Positions 46,367-54,676 of a stretch of 64,000 nt of DNA are shown here, in pieces. The stretch lies in NCBI GenBank assembly GCA_021739765.1, contig JAIPBD010000003.1, positions 186,001 through 250,000 of the forward strand. Direction: 5' to 3'. Origin of the DNA: Melioribacteraceae bacterium (GTDB lineage: Bacteria; Bacteroidota; Ignavibacteria; Ignavibacteriales; Melioribacteraceae). Under the pieces are notes generated by a model. The model was not told where the DNA came from. It saw only the letters and a list, made by a program, of their open reading frames with translations, and did not search any database. How positions within the stretch are numbered: the stretch's first letter is position 1; each line of letters opens with the position of its first letter. Position numbers and translations under genes: made by a program.

Positions 46367-47835
46367 AAATTAATCTCCTTTCTAAGTCGCATTGTTTCAA
46401 GTCTATCATAAAAAACTTTCATTATACTCATGTATATATCCATTTTCCCGATTTTATCTTCAACACCATATTCAATAGATGGGTTGTCGTTAATCTCTAT
46501 TACAAAAATTTCCTTGCCCGATTGTTTAATATCAACTCCATATAATCCGTCACCGATTAAATTGGTTGCTTTCAAAGCAGTTTTAATAATTTTCTCCGGA
46601 ACATCCTTTAAATCAAGTGTTTCATAGTTGCCGGTGTTATCGTCACCATTGGCTTTCCAATTATAAATCTGCCAGTGGTTTTTCGCCATAAAGTATTTAC
46701 ACGCGTAAATAGGTTGACGGTTAATAATTCCGATTCTCCAATCAAAATCGGAATACTTAAATTCTTGTGCAATAACTAAATCAGAAATATCAAATAATCT
46801 TTCAAGTTCGTCGTTTAGTTCTGTTTTGTTTTCAACTTTTATAACCCCTTGTGAAAAAGAACTATCCGGTTGTTTCAGCACTATTGGAAATTTGAGTTGT
46901 GTTTCAATTTGAGCCTTATTTTCTCTGCTTGCTACAACTGTATTAACTGTGGGAACCTTTGCTTTCGCCAATATTTCAGCAAGATAAACCTTGTTTGAAC
47001 ATTTTACAATCGAACGCGGATCATCGATTACGAAAAGCCCTTCAGCAAATGCTCTTCTGGCAAACCGGTATGTGTGATGATTTACGGAAGTTGTTTCACG
47101 GATAAATAAAGCATCGAATTCCGGTATCCTGTTAAAATCATTTTTTGTTATCAGTTCAGCCCTTATGTTATTTTCTTCCGCCGCTTTTATAAATTGTTTT
47201 ATTGCTTTTGGATCGGAAGGAGCTTCTTTTTCATCAGGATTGACCAGAATCGCCAAATCATATCTTGTGCGTGATACTTTTGCCGAATGAATTCTTTGCT
47301 TGGAAAAATATTCCACGGCAAATTTTTCTACATAAGGCAAATGTGGCTTCGGTATTTCATTTACGGGAATTGGCGAAATATTTTGAACCATCCATTTTTT
47401 ATTAAACACAAACACCGCACGAATAAGAGGAGCTTGAAATAATGATCCCAATTGCTGCGCAAGACTATCATACTGCGATGAAAGGTTTTTCCCAAAATAA
47501 ATGCTTAAAACAAACTTCTCGGATTTTATTTTTTTTAGTTCTTTTTGAATTAATTGATCAATATCCTCGGAGATTATTTTAACAATTGTTTGCGATTTTA
47601 AATCCTGAATTGTAGAAACATTTGGAAATACACGATGCCCCCTCGCTTCGGCCAAAAGTGATACATAATAACCAGTTGATTGATATCTGTACGAACGGCA
47701 GAGATTAAAAATTCTGTAGCTTTTGGAATCGGTTAAATTGTGATTCATCAAATAACTTTTTGCGGCTATTAATTCAACTCCATCGATATTAAAATTCCAG
47801 TCCTTAGGATTATTTACAACAACTAACGTTTTCAT
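46363..47835 (-). CDS. RimK-type ATP-grasp ligase with extra N-terminal domain (RLAN type)
   Basis: The 490 residues divide into an N-terminal domain (about 1-200: MKTLVVVNNPKDWNFNIDGV, YRIFNLCRSYRYQSTGYYVS, ARGHRVFPN) as seen in long RimK relatives, and a C-terminal ATP-grasp (about 205-480: FDALFIRETTSVNHHTYRFA, KFPIVLKQPDSSFSQGVIKV, QEFKYSDFDWRIGIINRQPI, YGVDIKQSGKEIFVIEINDN). It should activate a carboxylate as acyl-phosphate and attach an amine or amino acid. Both ends overlap neighbours by 4 bp. It is distinct from the shorter rimK at 40023. Confidence 0.88.
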   Translation of the reverse strand: MKTLVVVNNPKDWNFNIDGVELIAAKSYLMNHNLTDSKSYRIFNLCRSYRYQSTGYYVSLLAEARGHRVFPNVSTIQDLKSQTIVKIISEDIDQLIQKELKKIKSEKFVLSIYFGKNLSSQYDSLAQQLGSLFQAPLIRAVFVFNKKWMVQNISPIPVNEIPKPHLPYVEKFAVEYFSKQRIHSAKVSRTRYDLAILVNPDEKEAPSDPKAIKQFIKAAEENNIRAELITKNDFNRIPEFDALFIRETTSVNHHTYRFARRAFAEGLFVIDDPRSIVKCSNKVYLAEILAKAKVPTVNTVVASRENKAQIETQLKFPIVLKQPDSSFSQGVIKVENKTELNDELERLFDISDLVIAQEFKYSDFDWRIGIINRQPIYACKYFMAKNHWQIYNWKANGDDNTGNYETLDLKDVPEKIIKTALKATNLIGDGLYGVDIKQSGKEIFVIEINDNPSIEYGVEDKIGKMDIYMSIMKVFYDRLETMRLRKEINL

Positions 47836-48542
47836 TTATTTTTATCTCGAGGTGTAATTAATAAAAGATTACTATCATAAGTATTTATACTCAACATTAT
47901 AGAATTTAATAATCTTCCAATATCTACGTAATAGTATTTTTCTCCGGAGATCGGATTCTCTTTGTATGGATCAGAAACTGAAACCACCCTTTTCTCTTTA
48001 TCAAATGACGATAGCAATACAAAGTGTCCTGTATTATATCCTTTTGTATCATGATAAACTGCTTGATCTTCCTCATTTGTAAATTCGCGGCTGCAGTTAT
48101 AAAGATAAGTCGCGCTTAATCCCGTTAAAATTGGAATCCCTTTATTAAAAAATTTCATTAATAATTTTGGATTAAGATCAACCGATTTAATTTTCCCGCC
48201 GAGACGCAGAAACTCAATGTATTCAAGCGAAGCCGCACGAAGTTTTGAGCTTTTTTTGTACTTCAATTGTTCTTTTAATTTTGCCGAAATGTTTACCTCT
48301 CCTGAAAACCATGTCGGATCAAATACGGTCAGATTGTAAGTGTATATTGTTGCGTCATATCCTTGCTTAAGTGCATGATTTGCCAGCATAACCGACAAAG
48401 TTCCGCCGGTTTCCAAACTGCCGACTTCATGAATAATTTTGTCGATATCGACCGGTTCGCCATAATAGTTGTAAACCGCGTGAAGGCAAGTCGGGCCGCA
48501 CGTAATATCGTTAGGTTGTTGTAGTATTTTGATCGAATTCAT
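47832..48542 (-). CDS. C39-like papain-fold cysteine peptidase
   Basis: The 236 residues carry a C39-type layout: Gln9 and catalytic Cys15 in ILQQPNDITCGPTCLHAVYN, His173 in TGHFVLLSSF and Asp191 in VSVSDPYKE. There is no signal peptide or transporter domain, so it is cytoplasmic, unlike bacteriocin-exporter C39 domains. It is first in the operon with the ATP-grasp and GCS2-like genes and overlaps the ATP-grasp gene by 4 bp. It may process a precursor before ligation, or act as a transferase or hydrolase on the product; the sequence alone does not tell. Confidence 0.82.
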   Translation of the reverse strand: MNSIKILQQPNDITCGPTCLHAVYNYYGEPVDIDKIIHEVGSLETGGTLSVMLANHALKQGYDATIYTYNLTVFDPTWFSGEVNISAKLKEQLKYKKSSKLRAASLEYIEFLRLGGKIKSVDLNPKLLMKFFNKGIPILTGLSATYLYNCSREFTNEEDQAVYHDTKGYNTGHFVLLSSFDKEKRVVSVSDPYKENPISGEKYYYVDIGRLLNSIMLSINTYDSNLLLITPRDKNK

Positions 48543-48679
48543 AGAAAAGTTGTACTCAATTAATTCGCAGAAAATTAAATTGATTTGACGTCACAACAAA
48601 GAAAAATCTATAAAAATTAATTTGGGAATTAATTTTTCCTCAAATATATTTACCGCCATCAATAATGGGGGTTGTCGCA

Positions 48680-48895
48680 ATGTCAGAGGATCTCTACCTT
48701 TCTTACAAATTCCGGAACCGAAAAACCGGTGAAATTTCAAAGGGATTTGTTCATATCCCAAACGTTGAAAATCATGCGATTGGGCTTAAGGATAAATTTA
48801 ACATTCATGATTTTAAAATAATCGAACGCAATTTTTCTAAAAAGGAAGATTATGATGAATGGCGCAGGATGAACAGAAAAACAGTCGGCGTTTAG
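48680..48895 (+). CDS. Small charged protein, divergent from the amide-ligase operon
   Basis: A 71-residue protein (MSEDLYLSYKFRNRKTGEIS at the start, NFSKKEDYDEWRRMNRK near the end) with many Lys, Glu, Asp and Arg. I chose ATG at 48680 because GGGGG lies 8 bases before it; an in-frame ATG at 48665 has no such site. I recognise no family. It shares a 137 bp promoter region with the peptidase-first operon on the other strand. It may be unrelated, or a substrate or partner of those enzymes. Confidence 0.6.
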   Translation: MSEDLYLSYKFRNRKTGEISKGFVHIPNVENHAIGLKDKFNIHDFKIIERNFSKKEDYDEWRRMNRKTVGV

Positions 48896-48947
48896 TAATT
48901 ATTTTCATCTTAATTCAATAAATACAACCGGTTGCTTTTAGCCACCC

Positions 48948-49826
48948 CTAAACAATCGGAGCGTTTTTTCTTTGTGCCCATTCGGTCCATGAACCATCAT
49001 AAACTGACTTTGGGTTATCCATAATAATTTCCGCGGCGAGAAGATTTATACAAGCTGTTAACCCCGAACCGCAGCTAAAAACCAACTCGCGATTTTTCAA
49101 ATCATGTTGTTGGAAAATGGTTTTTAATTCATCTTTAGATTTAAACTTCCCGTTTTCCAAAAGACTTTCGAACGGAATATTGATCGAATTTGGGATATGA
49201 CCACTTTTTACCCACTCCCTCGGTTCCGGCGCCGTTCCGTTAAATCGACCGTTTGAACGCGCGTCAATAATTATCGATTTTTGTGATTCTAAATTCATCT
49301 TTACAAAATCAAAATCTTTAACATCTTTAGAATGATATTGTGATATAAAATTTCCCTCAGTGTAATTGCCGGTTTGAATCGGTTCGGTTTCAAATCCCAA
49401 CTTTACCCAAGCGGGAAGGCCGCCATCGAGAACTTTCACATTTATATGACCCATAACTTTGAACATCCACCAGACCCTTGGGCTCGAATAAATTCCAAGG
49501 TTGTCGTAAACTACAATTTCGCTCGTGTTATTAATACCCAGTTTTCTTGCCTCCTTTTCAAAGTCGGTCGGAGTTGGGAGCATGTGAGGAAGAGTAGTTT
49601 TGGGATCACTGAATTTATTGTCGAGATCAAAGTACCGCGCTTTTTTGATCTGTATCTCCGAAAATTCTGTGTCTAAACCGGACACATTACTTTTCGGACT
49701 TGTGTCCAGAACCACAAGATTAGCATTGTTTAAGTTCTCATTAAGCCAATTTGGGGATACAACCGTTTGTGTTTTCAATTCATTTCCATGTTTGTTTTTC
49801 GGATTCGAGTTAAAATTATTCAGCAA
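48948..49826 (-). CDS. Two-domain sulfurtransferase (rhodanese/3-mercaptopyruvate type)
   Basis: The 292 residues hold two rhodanese domains. The first (about 18-150) has VVLDTSPKSN and HINVKVLDGGLPAWVKLGF but no active Cys; the second (about 165-290) ends with the active-site loop FSCGSGLTACIN. CGSGLTAC is closer to the mercaptopyruvate-type loop (CGSGVTAC) than to the classical CRKGVTA of rhodanese. The protein is cytoplasmic. Its start overlaps the end of the upstream DUF1801 gene by 7 bp. Confidence 0.88.
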   Translation of the reverse strand: MLNNFNSNPKNKHGNELKTQTVVSPNWLNENLNNANLVVLDTSPKSNVSGLDTEFSEIQIKKARYFDLDNKFSDPKTTLPHMLPTPTDFEKEARKLGINNTSEIVVYDNLGIYSSPRVWWMFKVMGHINVKVLDGGLPAWVKLGFETEPIQTGNYTEGNFISQYHSKDVKDFDFVKMNLESQKSIIIDARSNGRFNGTAPEPREWVKSGHIPNSINIPFESLLENGKFKSKDELKTIFQQHDLKNRELVFSCGSGLTACINLLAAEIIMDNPKSVYDGSWTEWAQRKNAPIV

Positions 49827-50182
49827 ATTTTAGCTGACGATTTAAAGGATTCTTTAAATAGATCTGTGAGCAGATCGTAATCAATTTTTGAAGGATTCGG
49901 AAAACGGATACATCCCTTTCCGTGATTTATTCCTTTTAATCGATCCTTATTATTCAGCATCACTTCATGCTTTAAAATGTAGATGCAAATGTTTTGTTTC
50001 TGACTGGCAAAGGCAACTTCAACATCATTTTTGCGTTTATAGGATGGCATTTTATAAACCATACTCTCTTCATATCCGGGAAGATTTTGAACGCATAACT
50101 CCCTTATTCTATTTAGGGCATCTAACCTTTCTGCCGGAACATTCAATAAGTATTCGTCAACTGATTTTGCTTCACTCTTCAT
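49820..50182 (-). CDS. DUF1801/YdhG family protein
   Basis: About 120 residues of the DUF1801 (YdhG, iron-chaperone-like) fold: SVDEYLLNVPAERLDALNRI, YEESMVYKMPSYKRKNDVEV, ICIYILKHEV and GKGCIRFPNPSKIDYDLLTD. I chose ATG at 50182; a TTG at 50203 would add seven residues. The role is not established, though the family has been tied to iron handling and small-molecule binding. It overlaps the sulfurtransferase start by 7 bp and follows the VOC gene, so the three form an operon. Confidence 0.75.
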   Translation of the reverse strand: MKSEAKSVDEYLLNVPAERLDALNRIRELCVQNLPGYEESMVYKMPSYKRKNDVEVAFASQKQNICIYILKHEVMLNNKDRLKGINHGKGCIRFPNPSKIDYDLLTDLFKESFKSSAKIC

Positions 50183-50221
50183 TTTTACTCTGTTCTTCTG
50201 CAAACGGATTTTCAGCCAAAT

Positions 50222-50770
50222 CTACTTTGTTCTTCCGCCTACTATCTTGTTGTATTCTTCATCGATCGGTTCCCACAATTCAATTTTATTACCCTCGACA
50301 TCAATAATATGAACAAATTTGCCATAGTCGTAAGATTCAATTTCATCCGTAAATTCAACTCCTTCGGCTTTTAGCTGCTGCACAAGAGCTTCGAGATTCT
50401 CGACCCGGTAGTTGATCATAAAATCTTTTTGAGATGGCGCAAAGTATTTGGTTGATTCCGAAAAAGGACTCCATTGTGTGAATCCATATTTCGAAGAATC
50501 ATCTCCCTGCCGCCATTCGAAGTTCGTTCCGTATTGATCCGTATCAAATCCAAGATGAGTTTTATACCAATCCTTAACTTTTTGAGGATCTTTACATTTA
50601 AAGAATACACCGCCGATTCCGGTAACTTTTTTCATTTTTATCTCACTATTTGAGTGGTTTGAAATAATTGTGTTCGAGGCAAAACCTAATCCGAATGCAA
50701 TCCAGAGAGCCAACGTACCAATAAGCACCTTGTTGGTTTTTCCTGATAAAATCCTTGATTTAAAATTCAT
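50222..50770 (-). CDS. VOC-fold (glyoxalase-like) protein with N-terminal membrane segment
   Basis: A glyoxalase/dioxygenase-fold domain lies at about 46-172: MKKVTGIGGVFFKCKDPQKV, FEWRQGDDSSKYGFTQWSPF, and VHIIDVEGNKIELWEPIDEE. Before it are 45 residues with a hydrophobic stretch (KVLIGTLALWIAFGLGFASN) that would anchor the domain outside the inner membrane. Most homologues start at the Met of MKKVTGIGG, which is also an ATG here (50635), so the true start is not settled. The metal ligands are not certain. It is the first gene of the VOC-DUF1801-rhodanese group. Confidence 0.75.
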   Translation of the reverse strand: MNFKSRILSGKTNKVLIGTLALWIAFGLGFASNTIISNHSNSEIKMKKVTGIGGVFFKCKDPQKVKDWYKTHLGFDTDQYGTNFEWRQGDDSSKYGFTQWSPFSESTKYFAPSQKDFMINYRVENLEALVQQLKAEGVEFTDEIESYDYGKFVHIIDVEGNKIELWEPIDEEYNKIVGGRTK

Positions 50771-50973
50771 TTGTTGTCCTTAAATATTTTAGAAAAACAA
50801 AACAATCATTATTAGGACTGAATATCGATTTATTCTGTAAAGTTATCGGAAAATAAACAATGCGATGGGAATGATGCAAGGTATTAGTGAAGAAATACGT
50901 TAAGTCCAAAACGCTTCTTTTGACTGGAATAGCTCTCTGACAAAAACAAAAAAGAAAGAGGAGTCTTGATTTT

Positions 50974-51753
50974 CTACAAATAAATCTCACCTTTCATATA
51001 AAGAATCGCGGTTCCTGAAAGTTTTACCCTATCGCCCAAATCTTCGCAGATAATTTCACCGCCTCTTTTTGATGCTTGAAAAGCTTTAAGTTTCTTTTTT
51101 CCCAATTTATCAGACCAATAAGGAGTTAGAATTGTGTGAGCGAAACCGGTAACCGGGTCTTCATCAATTCCGGCACTCGGGATAAAAAATCTTGAAACAC
51201 AATCGTAATTTTCGCCTTGTGCGGTGATAATTAATCCATGCGAATGAATTGATTTTAATAATCGTACATCCGGCTTTATTCTCCGCACTTCTGTTTCGCT
51301 GCCTAATAAAGCGAGGTAGGATTTGTTGTAATATACTTCGAGCGGTTCGGCTCCGAGGGCTTTTATTAATTCGTCGGGTGTCTCAACTTTCTCCGGTTTG
51401 TTGGATGGAAAGTTTAGGGTTATTAAATCTCCGTCTCGTGTAACAATTAATTCACCGCTTTTTGAATCGAATCGAATTTGGTTTGAATCTTTTTCTAAAT
51501 AATTAAATATTACAAATGATGATGCTAAAGTCGCGTGTCCGCATAAGGGAATTTCAACGGTGGGAGTCATCCACCGGATTGAATACCGGTCATTCTTTTT
51601 CACAAAAAATGCGGTTTCGGATAAATTATTTTCCGCCGCGATGTTGAGTAATGTTTGGTCGTCAAGCCATTCTTCGAGCGGAACGACTGCCGCCGGATTT
51701 CCGGCAAAGAGTTTATTAGTGAACGCATCAACTTGGTACAAGTCTAATTTCAT
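50974..51753 (-). CDS. PhzF family isomerase-like protein
   Basis: The 259 residues match the PhzF/diaminopimelate-epimerase fold: LDLYQVDAFTNKLFAGNPAA, the catalytic Glu region AAENNLSETAFF, LCGHATLASSFVI, and the C-terminal SRFFIPSAGIDEDPVTGFAH with the FFIPSAGIDEDPVTG motif. Members isomerise diverse metabolites and only a few make phenazine; there are no other phenazine genes here. The ATG overlaps the end of the esterase gene by 4 bp, so the two are co-translated. Confidence 0.88.
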   Translation of the reverse strand: MKLDLYQVDAFTNKLFAGNPAAVVPLEEWLDDQTLLNIAAENNLSETAFFVKKNDRYSIRWMTPTVEIPLCGHATLASSFVIFNYLEKDSNQIRFDSKSGELIVTRDGDLITLNFPSNKPEKVETPDELIKALGAEPLEVYYNKSYLALLGSETEVRRIKPDVRLLKSIHSHGLIITAQGENYDCVSRFFIPSAGIDEDPVTGFAHTILTPYWSDKLGKKKLKAFQASKRGGEIICEDLGDRVKLSGTAILYMKGEIYL

Positions 51754-52901
51754 TTGTTACCGCCAAACATAAGTTTCAAAAAATTTGGGATTCTTTGAGC
51801 CCAAGCAATTTCATTATGCTGAGCTTCCTTATCAAAAACTACGAACAAATCATTTCCTTCTTCAAACCCTTTTTGTTTTAATAATGAAACCATTTCTTCA
51901 ATCCCGGGTTGAAGTTTAGCTTCCAGACCGACGCCTCCATTATCAATGTAAATCAACAAATCTTTTTTATCGTCATTATAGTTTGCTACATCAAAAACAT
52001 AATCAAACGAACCGATTTTAAATGCGGGCGAAAAACATCCTCCTTTCGAAAAAATTCCATCATATTCCCAAAGGAGCATAAATGAAATAAGGCCTCCCAT
52101 CGAAGAACCGGCAACGGCGGTATTTTCCCGATCTTTTTTTGTTCGATAATTTTCATCAATGAATGGTTTTAATTCATTCACAAGAAAATCCATATAAAGC
52201 GAACCGAAGTATCCGGGGCTGTATTCTTCCGTTCTATCTGAAGTGCTGTTAATTCCAACGATTATAAAAGGTTCGATAGAATTGTTTCTGATTAAACTAT
52301 CGGCACTTTCATCAACTGCCCAATCAACTCCGAGTGTGGATGTTGCAGGATCAACAATATTTTGACCGTCATGCATATAAAGAACCGGATAAAAATTAGC
52401 TGTATTTTCCTCATAACCGGGCGGGAGCCAGACTAATACGTCTCGTGCTTGTAACCCCGGATAGGTGAAATTCCTGTGATACTCGACCAATCCGGTTATC
52501 TGTCCGTGGATAGTTTTCGTTTCCGCATCACGCCAATAACTTATTGAATGATAAATAGTTGTATCACTAATTACGTTTAGTGAATGGTTTTGAGGTATGC
52601 TCTTGGAGTTGTCCAGCGCTTCGTTGCTCCAATCGCCCAATGTAAATTTGTACTCCAACAAACTTCCTTTAGGGAAGGAGAATGTTTTAGTCCACGATTC
52701 GTTATCAAGTCTTTCAAATTCAACTAATCCGGCATTCCAATTTCCGAATAGTGAATCATTACCGCTGATATAAAGAACGGCGGAATCTTGTATACCGGGA
52801 GTTGCAACTACAAACTTTACCGAGAAATATTCTTGGGCAAGTATCTGATTTGAAAAGAGAAACACCCCCAAATAAATAAAAATAAATTTTAGATTTTTCA
52901 T
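51750..52901 (-). CDS. Secreted esterase with starch-binding-like (CBM20) N-terminal domain
   Basis: I chose ATG at 52901, with GGGA 6 bases upstream and a signal peptide MKNLKFIFIYLGVFLFSNQI. Residues about 24-120 have a CBM20-like fold (VKFVVATPGIQDSAVLYISG, FGNWNAGLVEFERL, ESWTKTFSFPKGSLLEYKFT). The rest is an Esterase-D/Fes-type alpha/beta hydrolase with RDVLVWLPPGYEENT, YMHDGQNIVDP, the nucleophile in VAGSSMGGLISFMLL, and His in EAQHNEIAWAQRI. The length is 383 residues. It might act on acylated polysaccharides. A longer in-frame start at 53087 gives no signal peptide. Confidence 0.85.
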   Translation of the reverse strand: MKNLKFIFIYLGVFLFSNQILAQEYFSVKFVVATPGIQDSAVLYISGNDSLFGNWNAGLVEFERLDNESWTKTFSFPKGSLLEYKFTLGDWSNEALDNSKSIPQNHSLNVISDTTIYHSISYWRDAETKTIHGQITGLVEYHRNFTYPGLQARDVLVWLPPGYEENTANFYPVLYMHDGQNIVDPATSTLGVDWAVDESADSLIRNNSIEPFIIVGINSTSDRTEEYSPGYFGSLYMDFLVNELKPFIDENYRTKKDRENTAVAGSSMGGLISFMLLWEYDGIFSKGGCFSPAFKIGSFDYVFDVANYNDDKKDLLIYIDNGGVGLEAKLQPGIEEMVSLLKQKGFEEGNDLFVVFDKEAQHNEIAWAQRIPNFLKLMFGGNK

Positions 52902-53019
52902 TTTATTCCCAACATTTTGATGGCAAGATAAGAAAGAAACGTTTTTAAGTTTTGCTCTTCTTAATGAAGATTTCCCTCTGTTTGTTAAGGTCTTTATCAT
53001 TTCGGAACACGGCGGGGAG

Positions 53020-53235
53020 TTAAATTTTCTTTGAAATCCTGGAAAATTTACCTTCACCCGTTTTTTGTACGGTGATAATATTACCAACCATGCAGATAAA
53101 AAATACGGGGGCTATTTGACCGAAATATTCCGTTTCATCGAGCACTAACATCGAAAGTGTAATGGCAATCATCCAAAGAACAAATGTTACCATAACCGGA
53201 ATTGTTAAATACGATTGAAATTTCTTTTTATTCAT
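53020..53235 (-). CDS. Small two-helix membrane protein, hypothetical
   Basis: The 71 residues start MNKKKFQSYLTIPVMVTFVL, with two hydrophobic stretches (LTIPVMVTFVLWMIAITLSM and FGQIAPVFFICMVGNIIT) and a Lys-rich tail. No good ribosome site precedes the ATG. I recognise no family. The gene lies 118 bp before the esterase on the same strand. Confidence 0.5.
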   Translation of the reverse strand: MNKKKFQSYLTIPVMVTFVLWMIAITLSMLVLDETEYFGQIAPVFFICMVGNIITVQKTGEGKFSRISKKI

Positions 53236-53380
53236 AATATTAATTGAATGAAGTTTGTTGAAAAATTTATTGTCACTTTTGCGAACTTTTCTTTCGAATA
53301 AACTTGTTTATATTAAGGTGTTCTACAGATGCAAAAACAATTTTCGATTGAAATCATAACTTATAAAAAAGAGGTGATAA

Positions 53381-54277
53381 ATGAATATTAATAGAAGAAG
53401 TTTTCTTAAAACGGGAGCAATAACCGGAGCGGGAATAATGTTTGGCGGAAATAAACTTCTGGCAAGTTTGATTCAGGAGAGTTCAAATTTTAGAGTTGTT
53501 CGTGGAAACGTAGGTGTATATTCCGAACGTGGAGGTACAATCGGATGGTACCTTTCTGATGACGCTGTTGTTGTTGTAGATTCTCAATTTCCGGACACCG
53601 CTGCGAATATGATTGTAGAACTAAAAAAGAAAACCTCCGGCAAAATCGATGTTTTGTTTAACACTCATCATCATGGTGATCATACATCCGGGAATTTTTA
53701 TTTGAAGGATTTTACAAAATCTATTGTCGCTTCGGAAGATGCGCTCAGGTTGCAAAAGGCAAATTACGGCAGCGGAGAAAACGCCGCCAAACAAGCATAC
53801 GCGGACGCAACGTTCAAAGAATCGTGGAAATTAAATATTGGCGACGAAACAATTTCGGCAAGACATTTAAAAGCCGCTCACACCGGGGGCGATGCTGTAC
53901 TCCATTTTGAAAAAACAAATGTTGCCCACATGGGCGATTTGGTATTTAATGGAGTTTTTCCCTATATCGATATTGATAATGGTGAATGTAATATTCCGGG
54001 CTGGATTGTAAATCTCGAGCAACATCTGAATTATTTCGATAATGACACGATGTTTATTTTCGGGCATGGCAAGTCAATTACCGGATCAAAAAAAGAGTTA
54101 AATAACATGAAGGTATATTTCGAATCAATTTTGGATTTTGTTAGTAAACAACGCGCCGCCGGAAAATCTGACGAGGAGATTGCAAATTCGGAATCAATTC
54201 CGGGATATGAAGATATGATGGAAGCCTGGCCCGGAGCAAGGAAGATGAATCTCGAAGGAGCGTTGAGGTTTTTATAA
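53381..54277 (+). CDS. Tat-exported MBL-fold metallohydrolase
   Basis: The 298 residues start with a twin-arginine signal (NRRSFLKTGAITGAGIMFGG). The metallo-beta-lactamase fold is shown by VVVVDSQFPDTA, the zinc motif FNTHHHGDHTSGN, HLKAAHTGGDAVLHF, NVAHMGDLVFNGVFP, and the last ligand in FIFGHGKSITGSKK. Such proteins hydrolyse lactones, phosphoesters or sulfur compounds in the periplasm; the substrate is unknown. An AGGTG site precedes ATG at 53381. It is a single gene. Confidence 0.9.
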   Translation: MNINRRSFLKTGAITGAGIMFGGNKLLASLIQESSNFRVVRGNVGVYSERGGTIGWYLSDDAVVVVDSQFPDTAANMIVELKKKTSGKIDVLFNTHHHGDHTSGNFYLKDFTKSIVASEDALRLQKANYGSGENAAKQAYADATFKESWKLNIGDETISARHLKAAHTGGDAVLHFEKTNVAHMGDLVFNGVFPYIDIDNGECNIPGWIVNLEQHLNYFDNDTMFIFGHGKSITGSKKELNNMKVYFESILDFVSKQRAAGKSDEEIANSESIPGYEDMMEAWPGARKMNLEGALRFL

Positions 54278-54676
54278 ATTAGTCTATAAAATGTTAGATG
54301 CTGAAACATACCTATCGCTATGCAGGTGAGTTCAGCCTGACAAAGGTAAAAAAGAATCGGCATCCTGTTCTCATTTCGGGATCTTATTGGGGAAAAGGCG
54401 AAAAACGATTAATTGATTTGCTGAATTGAAACTGCCTGACGTGCGCGTTGCCGAACTCAAAAATTCCGTGCATTGAGCTTGTCGAAATGCACTGAATTAA
54501 TGATTATTTTGACTTCGACAAGCTCAGTCAACTGTAATTTCTACTAACAATTAGTTATGCAACACGCTGTGACGGCAGTCAAATTCAGCATGACAAATGG
54601 AACAATGTGAAATGTTGATGCGATCCAAAAGGATTCTATTACAGATCTATTTTCAATATCCGGCAACTTTAATTCA
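54278..54676. repeat. 399 bp gap with REP-like inverted repeat and a repeated 16-mer
   Basis: GAGCTTGTCGAA at 54475-54486 and TTCGACAAGCTC at 54514-54525 are exact inverted copies, 27 bp apart. In addition TTCAGCCTGACAAAGG at 54331 and TTCAGCATGACAAATGG at 54584 are close copies. A short frame at about 54340-54429 (HPVLISGSYWGKGEKRLIDL) looks coding-like but cannot be assigned. The whole gap seems to be layered, decayed dispersed repeats with no gene. Confidence 0.5.
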
